From Verrucomicrobiales bacterium (GTDB lineage: Bacteria > Verrucomicrobiota > Verrucomicrobiia > Limisphaerales > J093), in the NCBI GenBank assembly GCA_015075445.1, contig JABTUJ010000022.1, positions 62,001 to 126,000 on the forward strand: DNA of 64,000 nt, in the 5' to 3' direction. The notes under the pieces were generated by a model. It saw only the letters and a list, made by a program, of their open reading frames with translations. It had not been told where the DNA came from and did not search any database. Position numbers and translations under genes: made by a program. This document shows positions 36,094 to 46,160 of this stretch, one piece after another; within the stretch, counting starts at the first letter, position 1, and the number at the start of each line of letters is the position of its first letter.

Positions 36094-36333
36094 GAGCAGC
36101 TTGCGTTGGCCGCCCTGACCTGGAGCGGCGAAGTGCCGGCCCAGAAGTGGATGAACTTCTACACCAAGGCGCTCACCAAATTCGCCGTCGGGCCGGGGCT
36201 GAAGCTGAAGGTCAGCGTCGAGGTCAAGCCGGCCGGCGGCGTATCCCGGCAACGGATCGAAGAAACGAAAGCGGCACGCAGGGAACTGGGGCTGAGCGAT
36301 GAGGTGGGGCCGGCGCGAACGACACACCCCAGA
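36094..36333 (+). repeat. 240-bp direct repeat, copy 2 (orphan DUF499 tail)
   Basis: Encodes QLALAALTWSGEVPAQKWMN and the rest of the DUF499 C-terminus with a few substitutions, but no ATPase region precedes it. Identity to 33359-33598 is about 93% by eye with no gaps. It sits 27 bases after the RhuM gene. The sequence is a duplicated or independently derived fragment of a second DUF499 locus. Confidence 0.85.
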
Positions 36334-36525
36334 CTACCGCCTGTACCAAGCGGAGAGACTCACCAGCGACGAGTTTGGTCGCTTCTTCCGCCCGGTGGAG
36401 GAACGGCGGAAGCCTCGGGAAAGGGACCGTCAAGAACATGGCGGAAGGGGTGCGTTATGCGCCCTTTTTGCCGGGTGGTGAGAAAAGTCGGAAGAAGGGT
36501 TCCGCCTCGCCAATACATCCAGGCG

Positions 36526-36696
36526 ATGTTCGACTCCAAGGCGTTGGCCAGGAAACGCATGGACGCCGGGTACACCCAGCAACAGCTCGCCCGTGAGCTC
36601 GGCGTGAGCCCGCGAACCCTGCACAACTGGGAAACCGGTGCGACCAGCCCCGAACCGGCGTTTTGGCACCGACTCAACGCCTTTCTCGCCGCATAG
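36526..36696 (+). CDS. Small XRE-family helix-turn-helix regulator
   Basis: 56 residues from ATG 36526. The HTH reads RKRMDAGYTQQQLARELGVS then PRTLHNWETGATSPEP, a standard XRE DNA-binding domain with nothing else attached. Such stand-alone regulators control R-M or toxin genes. The frame is open upstream through the DUF499 tail, so the start is chosen on domain grounds. It may be a remnant. Confidence 0.65.
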   Translation: MFDSKALARKRMDAGYTQQQLARELGVSPRTLHNWETGATSPEPAFWHRLNAFLAA

Positions 36697-36717
36697 AGTC
36701 GGTGGGCTGGTGCCGCT

Positions 36718-36816
36718 GACAGCCCCACGCTCGACACCCTCCTGCGGTTGACCGAGGCCTTGGGACTGCCATTGGAACGGCTCCTCGAGCACGCGCGCCG
36801 AGCGTTGGAGCGCTGA
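36718..36816 (+). pseudogene. Fragment of an XRE-type regulator
   Basis: A 32-codon in-frame stretch (SPTLDTLLRLTEALGLPLER then LLEHARRALER, stop 36816) matches the last helices of an XRE HTH domain. It follows the small regulator by 21 bases and has no recognition helix or start of its own. Confidence 0.45.
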
Positions 36817-36907
36817 CGCACACCCTGTCTGTCCGGTCCTCAACGTTGTCCAGGGCCGATCGGCCGTGCGGACCCTCCCGGGGGCCTTGTCCGACCTGCC
36901 ACGTCCG

Positions 36908-39900
36908 CTACTCCCCCCACCACGCGCGGTAATAGCGATACGGCAAAGTGGGGGCTTCCGCGTCCACGAACCGCACCAGGCCCGGCTCTCCCGATAGCAC
37001 CCCGAGACCCCTCCACTCCACCAGGTCCGCGCTCCCCTGCACGGTCCACGTCCCGCCCCCAGGACCGCTCAACGTCAACGCCACCCGCCCATCGCCAAGC
37101 ACCTCCACCGCCTGGATTCGCGCGACCAAGGTCGTGGGCACCGTCTCTCGCCGATACTCCTCAAGGTTAGAAACACCGTCGCCATCGGCGTCGCCCTCCG
37201 CATCCCGCGGGTCTTCGGGATCCAACCCCCAACGCCTCTCCCAGTCGTCCGCCATCCCGTCGCCATCATTGTCCACCCCGACCCCGGATTCCAGGAACCG
37301 CTCGCTCATCACCATGGCCGAGGTCAAACCGCCGCTGTCCACCGCGCGAACGCCGTAGCGAAGAAACTGGCCACCTCCCGTTTCCAGCGGCGTCTCGAGG
37401 TATGTGTCGGCACGGGCCGGCAACCCGGCGATCCGCTGATACGTTCCACCCGGCAACACCGCCCGCCAGACTTCATAACCCGCGACATCGCGATCGTTGA
37501 ACCCATCGTCCTCGGACGCCGTCCAGGCCAGCGTAGCGACCCCATCGCTCTCGAATCGCAGCACCACCTGGGTGGGCGCCGCGGGTGCCTCCTCGGTGGT
37601 TGTGATCGGCCCCGCTACGGTCGCCGGACCTTCGTTGCCTGACGAGTCCACCGCCGCCACCGCCACGAAGTAGTTCGTGCCCAGCACCAACCCACGCAGC
37701 ACTGTGTTGGTCCCGACCACGTTCACCGGTGGAGGCGTCCCCTCGACGGCGGTGGCACCGTGGTCCCAAGGCGGTCCAGCCCGACCCGTCCCGTAGTACA
37801 CCCGGTAACCCGTCACATCCGACTCCCCGCTCGCTTTCCAGGACAACCACAGGCGGCTCTGTCCTGGGCGAACGGCCAATTCGCCTGGCACGGCGGGCGG
37901 GGTGTCATCCAGCAAGGCCAGCTCGTACTCGCCCCGGGCATCGCCCACGAGGCTCACGACTTCGAGGCGTGCCCGCTGCCCACCCACTGGCGCCCGCACG
38001 CTGAACCGCAACGCGCCCTCGCTTGCGACCACCTGCACTCCGGGCTCGGCCGGCCGCGCATCCTCTGCCTCGAGGGTCGCCCCATCCACGATCACCGTGT
38101 AAAGCCATGACGCGGTTACTGGTTCGCCGGTGTTCAACAGCAGGTTCGTCACAGCAAAAGCCATTTTCGCCTCGCCGTCCGCCGGCAGCCGGTCTCCCCC
38201 CGGCACCCAGCGCAGTTCCCCCGTCGGCAACGGTGGCGCCAAGACGAACGTCCCGAGCCTCTCGATCATCGCCGAGACCGTCTTCGCCACCACGTCCACC
38301 GCGCCTCCCACCCAGCGCCAACGCTTCCCGTCTGTTTCGAGCAGGCAAATCCCGAGGCTCGCTGGATTCAAACCCTCCACATCTTCGTCCGTGTAACTGA
38401 GCGTAAGCAGCACCGGCTCGGTCAACGGGCTCGCACTCTCAAAGCGAAACACCCCGCTGACGCCGTACACGTAATTCGCCGCCCCTACCGGCGGCAGATA
38501 ACCATCTTGCCCCGCCTCCGCTCCGTGCAGCCGCGGCCCACCGCCTGCCCCCGTTCGGAACCACGAAGACACCACCTCTGCGCCCTGATCGAGTGCACCC
38601 TCCCCGAACCGTATCACTGCCTTCCCGGTCTCAGAGCCGGTCTCGACAACAGTCTCTCCCGCTTCCTTGATCCGGTTGACCACCCTCCCCAACACCTGAC
38701 CGATGGGTCCAGCAGCATTCCGCGCCCACCGTCCTTCGATCGCCAAGATGCTCTCGGTCGGGATCAGGTCCTGGCTGAACGCCGGTCCGGTCCGCAGCCC
38801 CATTCGGCGTGCCCGCCAGATGCGGCCTTCCTCCATCACCACCTCTGCCCCTCTCTCGAGCGCACCCTCGAAGCTGACACCCAGACCCAGCAACACGGCG
38901 TCGAGGTCAATCTCGCCACTCAGGTCCAATCGCTTCGCCCCATAGACGCTCCGCCTATACCGCACCACCGCTCCGTCGTTTAGCGCCGCACTTAGCAATC
39001 CCCCGGCCAAAGCCGCCGGTTGATCGCGCCGCAGCACACCTCCTTGCCCCAGGCCGCTCACCAGATTCCAGACTACTGCCTCGCCGCTCAGCCGTGAGAA
39101 CGCCCCGGCATCCGGCAGGTCGAACATCACCTGCTCGCCCAGCACGAACGCGACGTCGTTGTCCAGGCCCGGCGCCAGTCGCACCCAGCCCAGCGCGTTG
39201 CCCGCCGGCAGCTTCAACTCCAGCACCGCTTCCTGCTCGAACTCCGCCCGCACCGGCCGCCCCGTGCTCACCTCCCGCATCAGGCCCGCCCGGAACGCCC
39301 CTTCCGCCGCCAGACTCAGCAGGTCCAGACTCAGCCCGATGCCGCGCGAGTCCCCTGCCACGGGCATCGCTCCCGACATCGTGCCTTCGAAGTGCCCCAT
39401 TATACCCACCGTATTCAGCACCAGGTCCCGTTCGCCGCTCCACGACTCGTCCTTCACGCGATACCGTGCTTCCGCACCCACCGACGCTCCCACGGCACCG
39501 GAAAGCTCCGCCACCGCCCCAATGTTCGCCTGGCGCCCTCCCTGCCATCCCACGCTTGCGTCGGCCTTGGCGTATCCCCCCAAAGTCAGCTCTGCTCCCG
39601 CTGACGCCAATCGCGACTGCAGGTACCGGGCCTCGATAGTCTCCGCCACGTGCTGATACAGCGCTCGCGCTGGTCCCAAGGCCTGCGACAGCGGATCCCC
39701 CAGCGCGAGATAGAGCTTCAGCAGATTCTCCGTGCCTTCGGTGCTGTGCGGCTCCGCGAAGGCAAAGGTCTTGTGCGCGTCCAAACCCAGGAAGCCTCCT
39801 GCTTCAACCTTCGGCTTCGCCCGGCCACGACCTTTACCCCGCCCCAATCTCCACCCCGCCCGATACTCCGCCTGTCGCCGACGACTCCGCAACTCCGCTG

Positions 39901-40992
39901 CACCGCCCCCTCGATCACTTCGTGGCGGACCTCCGCCTCATACGCCCCCTTCGCTCCTACCCGGACCACTTTGATCTTCCCGCTCGCCCCAGCCCCCACT
40001 TGATGCCGCCACACCCGGTCGTATTCCCGCCCCACCAATCGCGCCCGAAACGTCGCCACCACCTGGCCCCCCAGGAGTGCTTCGAACTCCCGTCGGTCCC
40101 CCACCCTGCTGCCCACGGCCCACGCCGGAATCATCACCCGCACAACCCCGCCCGCATCCGCCTCTCCCGGCCCGCCTGCCCAGCCCGGATTCCACGCTCC
40201 GGCCTGCGGCACCCCCACACCACCCCGTTGCCGAACCTCGACTCGTGTCCCCCCCGGCTTCTGACCCGCCCCCGCTGTGAGCCAGTAATACCGATAGGCA
40301 CTCCCCCCAAGAGGTACTGCCGACTCGACCGGGTTTACCGCCGGGGACAACTCCCCGAACCGCAGCGACCCCGATATCGCCGTCAACTCCAGCGTTCCCA
40401 CTTCAGTTACCCCGGTCACTACCCGCACCCCGTTCCACGACCTCGACTCGTATCCGCCCGCCGTCACCTGCAATAGATAGCCGTATCGGCCCGGCACCCC
40501 CTCGATCAGGAACCGCCCATCCGCATCCGTTACCCCACGCCACCCGCCTGGTTCGAGCGAAACGCCCGCCCCGACCAACGGTTGACCGTTCCCCGCCACC
40601 CGCCCGCTGACCCCACCCCACACCCCGCCGCGCGTGTTGATCGTGAACAAGTCCGACTCGAACACCGTTTCCACCCGCAGGTGGGTCGTATTCAGCGTGA
40701 ACAGCGGAGATTCAATGACGACCCGGTAAGGCGCCAGCGACACCTGCTGCTCGAATGGCCGCGTGTCCAGCGTGAACAAGGGCGATTCGATATGGATCAG
40801 GAACGAGTCGCTCGCGAGCGCGCGAGCACACAGACCGACAGCGAGACCGAGCAGCATGGGCCAGACCGCCGCTCGTCGCCCCACGCGGCCACAGGGCACG
40901 GTCGTGGCAGGGTCGCCAAGCCTCCCCACGCCGGTCCTGGCCTCAGCCGCAGCCGGATCCTTGATCGGCACCCAGATCACCTTAACCTGCAT
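36908..40992 (-). pseudogene. Large secreted protein with carboxypeptidase-like, FnIII and calcium-binding repeats; one frameshift
   Basis: Two overlapping frames join into about 1361 residues if one G is restored in the G-run at 39905-39910 on the complementary strand, giving HEVIEGGGAAELRSRRRQAE. The N-terminal part has a signal segment (VWPMLLGLAVGLCARALAS), short ESPLFTLDT/ESPLFTLNT/ESDLFTINT repeats, and a carboxypeptidase-regulatory-like domain (GVSLEPGGWRGVTDADGRFL). The C-terminal part has at least two fibronectin-III domains (KASGESDVTGYRVYYGTGRA and DVAGYEVWRAVLPGGTYQRI) and a thrombospondin type-3 block (DNDGDGMADDWERRWGLDPE). It is probably an adhesion or matrix protein. The homopolymer context makes a sequencing error likely. 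It is preceded on the strand by the SUMF1-like gene. Confidence 0.75.
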
Positions 40993-41039
40993 GGTCCGCT
41001 CAGTTCATCACCCGAATCCGGTTGCCGTTGCCACCCCGC

Positions 41040-42161
41040 TCACGGCTGGCCTGGGGCCAGTACGACCCGGAACCCGACGCGGTGGTCTCGGCCGTTAGAG
41101 TCGTAGCCGATGCGGTACGCCGACCGGCAGAAACGCCCGCCGAGGTCCCAACTGCCCCCGCGTAAGACGCGGGACCATCCCGTGATTGGACCTTTCGGAT
41201 CGGTCACGCTGCCACCGGGCAGTTGGTCACTCCACCAATCTGCGCACCACCCCCTCACATTCCCGTGCATGTCGTAAAGTCCCCAGGCATTCGGCGCCCT
41301 GGTGCGAACTGGGTGGGTCGTATTGAGGCTGTTTGACACGAACCAGGCGTAATTCCCCAACAACGCGTACCCCAGATCAACTCCGTGGCTGAACCGTGTC
41401 GTCGTCCCGGCCCGACAGGCGTATTCCCATTCCGCCTCGGTCGGCAACCGATACACCCAGCCCACAGGCAACCGCCCTGCCATCCGCTCCCGGCTCGTCA
41501 ACCGCTCGCAATAATACACAGCATCATTCCAGGACACCGTTTCCACCGGCCGAGTGACGTTCCCCTGAAACGAACTCGGATTGCTTCCCACCACTTCCTG
41601 GTACTCGGCCTGGGTCACTGCAGCGTTTCCCATGAAGAATCCTCGGCTCAGATACACTTGGGTCTGTGGCCCCTCGTTGGGGTAACGATCCACTTCATCC
41701 GACGGGCTTCCCATCGTGAAGGTCCCCGGCGGTATCCACACTAACCCGGTGAGCGGCGCGGGGAACGGCGGCGGGAACACCGCGTTCTTGGTGTCATCCA
41801 CGATCAACCGGACCCGCCCGCGGGTGGTGAACTGGTTCGCCCAATCGTTCCAAGCATTCCACGTGATCACCTTGCCACGGCCCGGCGTCACCACCACGAA
41901 GTCGCCGGTCAAATCCCGGGCGGGGAGGTTGTACGTGGCGCCACCGTCGGCGGAGAACTCGGGGGTCACCCTCACGTAATCGCTGTCCGGATCCACGAGA
42001 TCGTAACGGATCTCGACCAGGAACGTCCCCGGGATTTGGCTGACCGACAGGTTCTCGACCCGGGGCGGCACCCCCTGCGCCTGTGTCCTCGGCGGCACCC
42101 CGAGCCCGCATACCACGGCCAACGCCAACCAGGAAGCGCACCCTCCAGAACGGGGATTCAT
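41040..42161 (-). CDS. Secreted formylglycine-generating enzyme (SUMF1/FGE) family protein
   Basis: 373 residues from ATG 42161. A signal peptide (SWLALAVVCGLGVPPRTQAQ) and a small beta domain (RVENLSVSQIPGTFLVEIRY) precede the FGE-sulfatase domain: FTMGSPSDEVDRYPNEGPQT, VTQAEYQEVVGSNPSSFQGN, RLPTEAEWEYACRAGTTTRF and WGLYDMHGNVRGWCADWWSD, ending RVLRGGSWDLGGRFCRSAYR. True FGE converts sulfatase Cys to formylglycine with two active-site cysteines; many secreted homologues lack them and have other roles. No sulfatase gene is nearby. It is upstream of the FnIII gene on the same strand, with a 47-base gap. Confidence 0.88.
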   Translation of the reverse strand: MNPRSGGCASWLALAVVCGLGVPPRTQAQGVPPRVENLSVSQIPGTFLVEIRYDLVDPDSDYVRVTPEFSADGGATYNLPARDLTGDFVVVTPGRGKVITWNAWNDWANQFTTRGRVRLIVDDTKNAVFPPPFPAPLTGLVWIPPGTFTMGSPSDEVDRYPNEGPQTQVYLSRGFFMGNAAVTQAEYQEVVGSNPSSFQGNVTRPVETVSWNDAVYYCERLTSRERMAGRLPVGWVYRLPTEAEWEYACRAGTTTRFSHGVDLGYALLGNYAWFVSNSLNTTHPVRTRAPNAWGLYDMHGNVRGWCADWWSDQLPGGSVTDPKGPITGWSRVLRGGSWDLGGRFCRSAYRIGYDSNGRDHRVGFRVVLAPGQP

Positions 42162-42260
42162 AAGGCGAGATTGTTCGCCACGACTTCCCGCCGTCAAGCG
42201 GAAAGCAGCACCACACCGGCGCAGCAGGACGCGTCTCTTCAGTTTTCTAAGCACAGAACA

Positions 42261-42572
42261 TCAGAGGATTTGGCAAAAATCAGCGCGTGGAGGCGTTCCT
42301 GCCCGCCGCGTGCTGAGCGGGTGGCCCCAGCGCTCCTGCCAGTCGGAGGAGAGTCGCTGGAGCATGAGGCGCATGAAGCGGCTGATCAGATTGGGGTAGT
42401 GGACCTCGGGCAGGACCAAGAGCCGGGAGTTATTGGCCAGCAGGCGACGACGGCGACGGCACTGTTCGGAGGTCCAGCCGATAAACCGGTCGCGATCTTT
42501 GAGGTGAAAGGCGGCGGAGCTCCAGGTGGCGACGGCCAACCATTGGCCGCGGTAGACGAAGGCGTAACGCAC
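42261..42572 (-). pseudogene. DUF4338 fragment (transposon/Druantia-associated family)
   Basis: 103 codons from GTG 42572. RYAFVYRGQWLAVATWSSAA, FHLKDRDRFIGWTSEQCRRR and LLVLPEVHYPNLISRFMRLM match the middle of DUF4338 proteins, which occur fused to or beside ISAs1-type transposases and in Druantia defence systems. After SSDWQERWGHPL the sequence departs from the family (expected VESFVDP). The upstream N-terminus is also missing, with a TAG in frame just before. It is a remnant of a mobile element, not a working gene. Confidence 0.65.
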
Positions 42573-42729
42573 ATGCTCCCGGGAACAGACCTACCCGGAG
42601 GCCCAGGGTGGCCCCGGGCGATTGCATGGGTGGTGTCCCGCCGAGATTGTCGTGCTGCGACCCTGCCGGCCCACCCTCGCCCGCGATCGACACCGCGCCC
42701 TTGCCTGCTCCAAGCCCTCGGTCCGGGGT

Positions 42730-43692
42730 TCAGAACTCCAGCGTTCTGCAACGCTCGTCGAGCCGGCGGTTGACGGCTTGCAGTTGATCCGGGGTGAACC
42801 GGCGCCCGGTCGAAGGCAGGTAGCTTGAGGCCAGATACTTGGCGTTCATCGCCTTGACCGGGTAATTGCCCTTGGACCGGACGAACCATCCCGGCACGAC
42901 GATCACCGGCTGGACGACAAGGTCCTTTGGTCCGAAGCCGGCCAGGTATTCCCGCACCCAGTCGGCGTTGCGCATGGTCTGCGCGGCCGCCTTGTCGTCG
43001 TAGCACCAGGGGAACTGGAGGGACCGACCATCGAACTCAGCCTCGAACTCGGGCAGCTTGTTGGTCGCCTGACGTTTCGCCCGGGTCTTGGTTTCCAGGA
43101 CGAACACCCCACCCGGTCCGACGACCACATGGTCGATGTTCCAGTTCCCGGCGCCAGGCACGTCGTGGAAGGAAACGTAGCCGGCGCGGATGACCTCGGG
43201 GGAGTTCAGTGCCTCGCCGACCGCCTGTTCACCGCGGAGGCCGAATTCGTGGTCGCGCACCGCGTGGAGATCCCGCAGCGTCACCATCACCTGGCGTGCC
43301 AACCCAAGCGCAGCAGCCGCCATGAGGAAGCCCGCGCCGACGAGCGGACCCGGCTTCGCTGAGGCCAGGATGTCGGAGGCCGTGACCTGCCCCACAAGCC
43401 AGAGGTAGAAGACCCGCAACGCGGGCGGCGCCGTTGCCCCGAGAACCGCGCCGGCGCATGCGCCCACAACCACATGCTCCGTGATCCTCTCCCAGAGTTC
43501 GTCCACCTTGAGCCGCAGCGAGTGACCTGCTGGCCGAAGCAGCTTTTCCTGCTGAGGCGGACGCTCCTTGCGCAGGCGACGCTGGCGTCGATCCCAGAGG
43601 AGGAATGCCAACGGGAGAAGCATCGCAAGGAGACCCCCGACCAGCATTGCCCCATACTGGTCCCATCCCAGGCCGGAAAGTGCGGCGTGCAT
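42730..43692 (-). CDS. NERD-domain membrane protein
   Basis: 320 residues from ATG 43692; upstream open sequence has no domain. Three hydrophobic segments occur in the first half (YGAMLVGGLLAMLLPLAFLL; VVVGACAGAVLGATAPPALR; LVGAGFLMAAAALGLARQVM). The cytoplasmic C-terminal NERD domain follows: GLRGEQAVGEALNSPEVIRA, NWNIDHVVVGPGGVFVLETK. NERD is a predicted nuclease-related fold with the D-x(n)-ExK pattern, seen here as DHVVV and ETK. The role is not established, but membrane NERD proteins often sit near defence genes. It is divergent from the BREX operon. Confidence 0.8.
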   Translation of the reverse strand: MHAALSGLGWDQYGAMLVGGLLAMLLPLAFLLWDRRQRRLRKERPPQQEKLLRPAGHSLRLKVDELWERITEHVVVGACAGAVLGATAPPALRVFYLWLVGQVTASDILASAKPGPLVGAGFLMAAAALGLARQVMVTLRDLHAVRDHEFGLRGEQAVGEALNSPEVIRAGYVSFHDVPGAGNWNIDHVVVGPGGVFVLETKTRAKRQATNKLPEFEAEFDGRSLQFPWCYDDKAAAQTMRNADWVREYLAGFGPKDLVVQPVIVVPGWFVRSKGNYPVKAMNAKYLASSYLPSTGRRFTPDQLQAVNRRLDERCRTLEF

Positions 43693-44246
43693 GCGCGGGT
43701 TAGCTTGCCCCGGCGCCCTGCAACGGGCAATCCCCGAGGGCGATGGACATGCAACGGCGGTCGCGACGAATCGCCAGTAACCTGTGCTGTTGAGGTCTGC
43801 TGGACATGTTCTGCGATTGAGAAGTGGGCCGCCGACCACGGCGGCGGATGGGCCTGCCTCGCCACAAGCGGGACTTCGGCGGTCGGCCCATCTCCGCCGT
43901 CCAAGCCCCACCGCCTTTTCTGTTCCCAAATGCTGCCTCACCGCCCCCCGCAGCCGCGCGAGAATCGGTGTGGACCACCGAGCCCGGACATAGGCAAACT
44001 ACCGGCACCGCACCGCTTGATTGGAATGCTGACACCACACTGGCAGACGGCCCGGAAGTCGGGGTGGCCAGAGGGCAACCGCCGGCCGGTGCTCGCGGTC
44101 CCCTGTCGCCATCCCGGTCCGTGTTCGCGCCGGTCCGGCCCGCTCGTCGAGCCGCACCCTCCGCTTTCGAATGCGCGGTGTCACCGCCTTGAAGCCGCGG
44201 CGGGTCTGCAGAACTCCAGCTCCCCACTTCACGCGTCCTTTTCCGC
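43693..44246. other. Long divergent intergenic region upstream of BREX
   Basis: About 550 bases between the NERD gene and brxE. No supported gene. Contains an imperfect inverted repeat with arms 43838-43858 and 43878-43900 (ACGGCGG...GGATGGGCC...GCC against GGC...GGCCCATC...CCGCCGT), loop about 19 bases. This is where a BREX promoter and any BrxR-like operator would lie. I cannot identify -10/-35 boxes in this GC-rich DNA. Confidence 0.4.
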
Positions 44247-44768
44247 ATGCCGAAGCCCCCTGGAAACGATCCGCTCTCGGTGATTCGCCTCCGGACCCTC
44301 GTCGCCTTCCTCGGTGAACGCGGCCGGCACGGTTGGTGGGATTGCAGCTTTCTCGACAACAACGGTCGCCGGTTTCTTGAACGCCCGTTCCCCCGCACCG
44401 CCTTCCACGCCGCTTTGCGTTCCGCTTGCGCGGCCGCCTCTGCGGTCCACGATGCGGCCATCGGTCGGCGCGGCGTCTTCCACCTCTTCCGCCTGCCTCC
44501 CGAGCGCGAAGCCGCGATGGACCTCAAGCTTTCCCAAGTCCCAGCCGAAGCGCTGCTGCACCTGGTTGGTTCTGCCGATGTCTCCATCGCTGAACTGCGC
44601 AAGTTGGCCGCCCCCGATCTCAGCGGATCTCCCGGACCGATCCACATCGGCACGGAATCCCAGATTGGCGCTCCGAAATCCCAGGCGGTCTTGGCTGCCC
44701 ACTACCTCCTCGCGTTCGCTTCCGGCGTTCGCGCCTACCCCTATTTCGCGTCGGCGGCGCATGGCTGA
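44247..44768 (+). CDS. brxE: BrxE family protein
   Basis: 173 residues from ATG 44247. SVIRLRTLVAFLGERGRHGW then WDCSFLDNNGRRFLERPFPR and VFHLFRLPPEREAAM match BrxE, a small protein of unknown function that opens type 6 BREX operons. It overlaps brxA (brxA ATG 44761 lies before its stop at 44766-44768), so translation is coupled. It is the first gene of the operon here. BrxE is probably cytoplasmic. Its presence together with a terminal brxL is atypical. Confidence 0.8.
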   Translation: MPKPPGNDPLSVIRLRTLVAFLGERGRHGWWDCSFLDNNGRRFLERPFPRTAFHAALRSACAAASAVHDAAIGRRGVFHLFRLPPEREAAMDLKLSQVPAEALLHLVGSADVSIAELRKLAAPDLSGSPGPIHIGTESQIGAPKSQAVLAAHYLLAFASGVRAYPYFASAAHG

Positions 44769-45546
44769 ACCACGCCCATATACCACCCAGCTCCAGGCGG
44801 GGCTCGGCATGGTCGACGAGACGCTCGGCCTCCTCCGAGTCGTCCGGCCTGGCGACACCCCGACGCGCCTCGCGGAGCGCGTGGTTGCCCAAGGCCTCTT
44901 CGCGCGCACGACCGCGCGCCGTGCCCGCAACATCGTCGTCGAGATGTTCAGCCCGCGGTTTCTCGTGCACGGGGACCAGCCTGCCTGCTGGCTCCAATCG
45001 CTCCAGGCCGCCAACACCCCGACCGAGGACCTCGCTCAATTGTTCTTCCTCCACACCGCCCGAGCCCAAGCGATCTTCGCGGATTTCATCCTCCAGGTCT
45101 ATTGGCCGCGCTACAGTGCGGGCGCTCAGGTTATCCATCGTTCCGAGGCGGAGACCTTCATCCGCCGAGCCCTCGACGCGGGCCGCATGCGGAAGCGCTG
45201 GACCAATTCGACCATCAGTCGCGTCTCCGCCTATCTCCTCGGTTGCGCCGCAGATTTTGGGCTCCTCGAAGGCTCAGGTCGCACCCACCGTCCCATACGT
45301 CATTTCTCGATCCGGCCCCGGGTCGCTCTCTACCTCGCCTACGAGCTTCATTTCGCCGGCGCGACCGACATGAGCCTCATTCACCATCGCGACTGGCAAC
45401 TCTTCGGCTTGGCGCCCCAGGAGGTGCTCGCGCAGGCCAAACGCCTGGCCAACGATGGTCACTGGCTGGTGCAGTCCTCAGCCGACCTGATCCAGCTTTC
45501 CTGGAAATACCGCTCCATGGAGGAAGCCCTTCGTGCAATCGCTTAA
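44761..45546 (+). CDS. brxA: BREX protein BrxA (DUF1819)
   Basis: 261 residues from ATG 44761. RPYTTQLQAGLGMVDETLGL, RNIVVEMFSPRFLVHG and AETFIRRALDAGRMRKRWTN then STISRVSAYLLGCAADFGLL match the BrxA/DUF1819 family, an all-helical winged-helix protein that binds DNA in structural work on BREX. It is needed for defence in some systems and dispensable in others. It overlaps brxE by 8 bases and brxB by 14, so the three genes are likely translated together. Confidence 0.88.
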   Translation: MAEPRPYTTQLQAGLGMVDETLGLLRVVRPGDTPTRLAERVVAQGLFARTTARRARNIVVEMFSPRFLVHGDQPACWLQSLQAANTPTEDLAQLFFLHTARAQAIFADFILQVYWPRYSAGAQVIHRSEAETFIRRALDAGRMRKRWTNSTISRVSAYLLGCAADFGLLEGSGRTHRPIRHFSIRPRVALYLAYELHFAGATDMSLIHHRDWQLFGLAPQEVLAQAKRLANDGHWLVQSSADLIQLSWKYRSMEEALRAIA

Positions 45547-46144
45547 AGACAACTTCGAGACGCTTCGACAACGCCTTGGCCACGGCCGTGAAATCGACAG
45601 CACCGGCACCGAGCCCATCTACTACCTCGTCTTTCCCGTTGCCGAGATTCTCGAGGTCAAGCGGCAGACGAAGACCTGGATCGCCCGCCTCGCGAACGAT
45701 GGTTGGAACGTCGTCCCCCTGTCGCTCGCCGACACCATCGCGGGCATCTTCCAGAACCACAAATTGCGCAAGCTCTGGCTTGCCTCCGAGCAGCAACTGC
45801 TCGCCCAATCGGAGAAGGCCAGGCGTCCGCTCGACCCGTCCGAGATCAACAAGACCCTCGCCAAGGCCCTCAGCGACAATTCCCAGCTCGCCCCCGAACT
45901 GCGCGTGCGGCTCGACGCCGCCGTCGCGTCCGCATCTGCCCAGCCCAACGGCCTGCTCCTGCTGACCGATCTCGAGGCCCTCCACCCCTACCTGCGCATC
46001 AACACCATCGAGGACTACCTCCGCGGCCGCATCCGCCATCCGGTTATCGTCCTCTACCCCGGCCAGCGTGAGGGCAAGACCAGCCTCCGCTTCCTGGAGT
46101 TTTATCCACCCGACCCGAACTACCGTTCCGATCACATCGGTTAG
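45533..46144 (+). CDS. brxB: BREX protein BrxB (DUF1788)
   Basis: 203 residues from GTG 45533. IYYLVFPVAEILEVKRQTKT, IVLYPGQREGKTSLRFLEFY and LLTDLEALHPYLRINTIEDY are the DUF1788/BrxB signatures. The protein has no known enzyme motif and interacts with other BREX subunits (PglZ and PglX complexes by published pull-downs; family knowledge). It overlaps the end of brxA. Sixteen bases separate it from brxC. Confidence 0.88.
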   Translation: MQSLKDNFETLRQRLGHGREIDSTGTEPIYYLVFPVAEILEVKRQTKTWIARLANDGWNVVPLSLADTIAGIFQNHKLRKLWLASEQQLLAQSEKARRPLDPSEINKTLAKALSDNSQLAPELRVRLDAAVASASAQPNGLLLLTDLEALHPYLRINTIEDYLRGRIRHPVIVLYPGQREGKTSLRFLEFYPPDPNYRSDHIG

Positions 46145-46160
46145 GTTCCTCGCACCCTTT

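Noticed and set aside
42573..42729. N-terminus of the DUF4338 gene
   Set aside because: In-frame TAG directly upstream and no family similarity.
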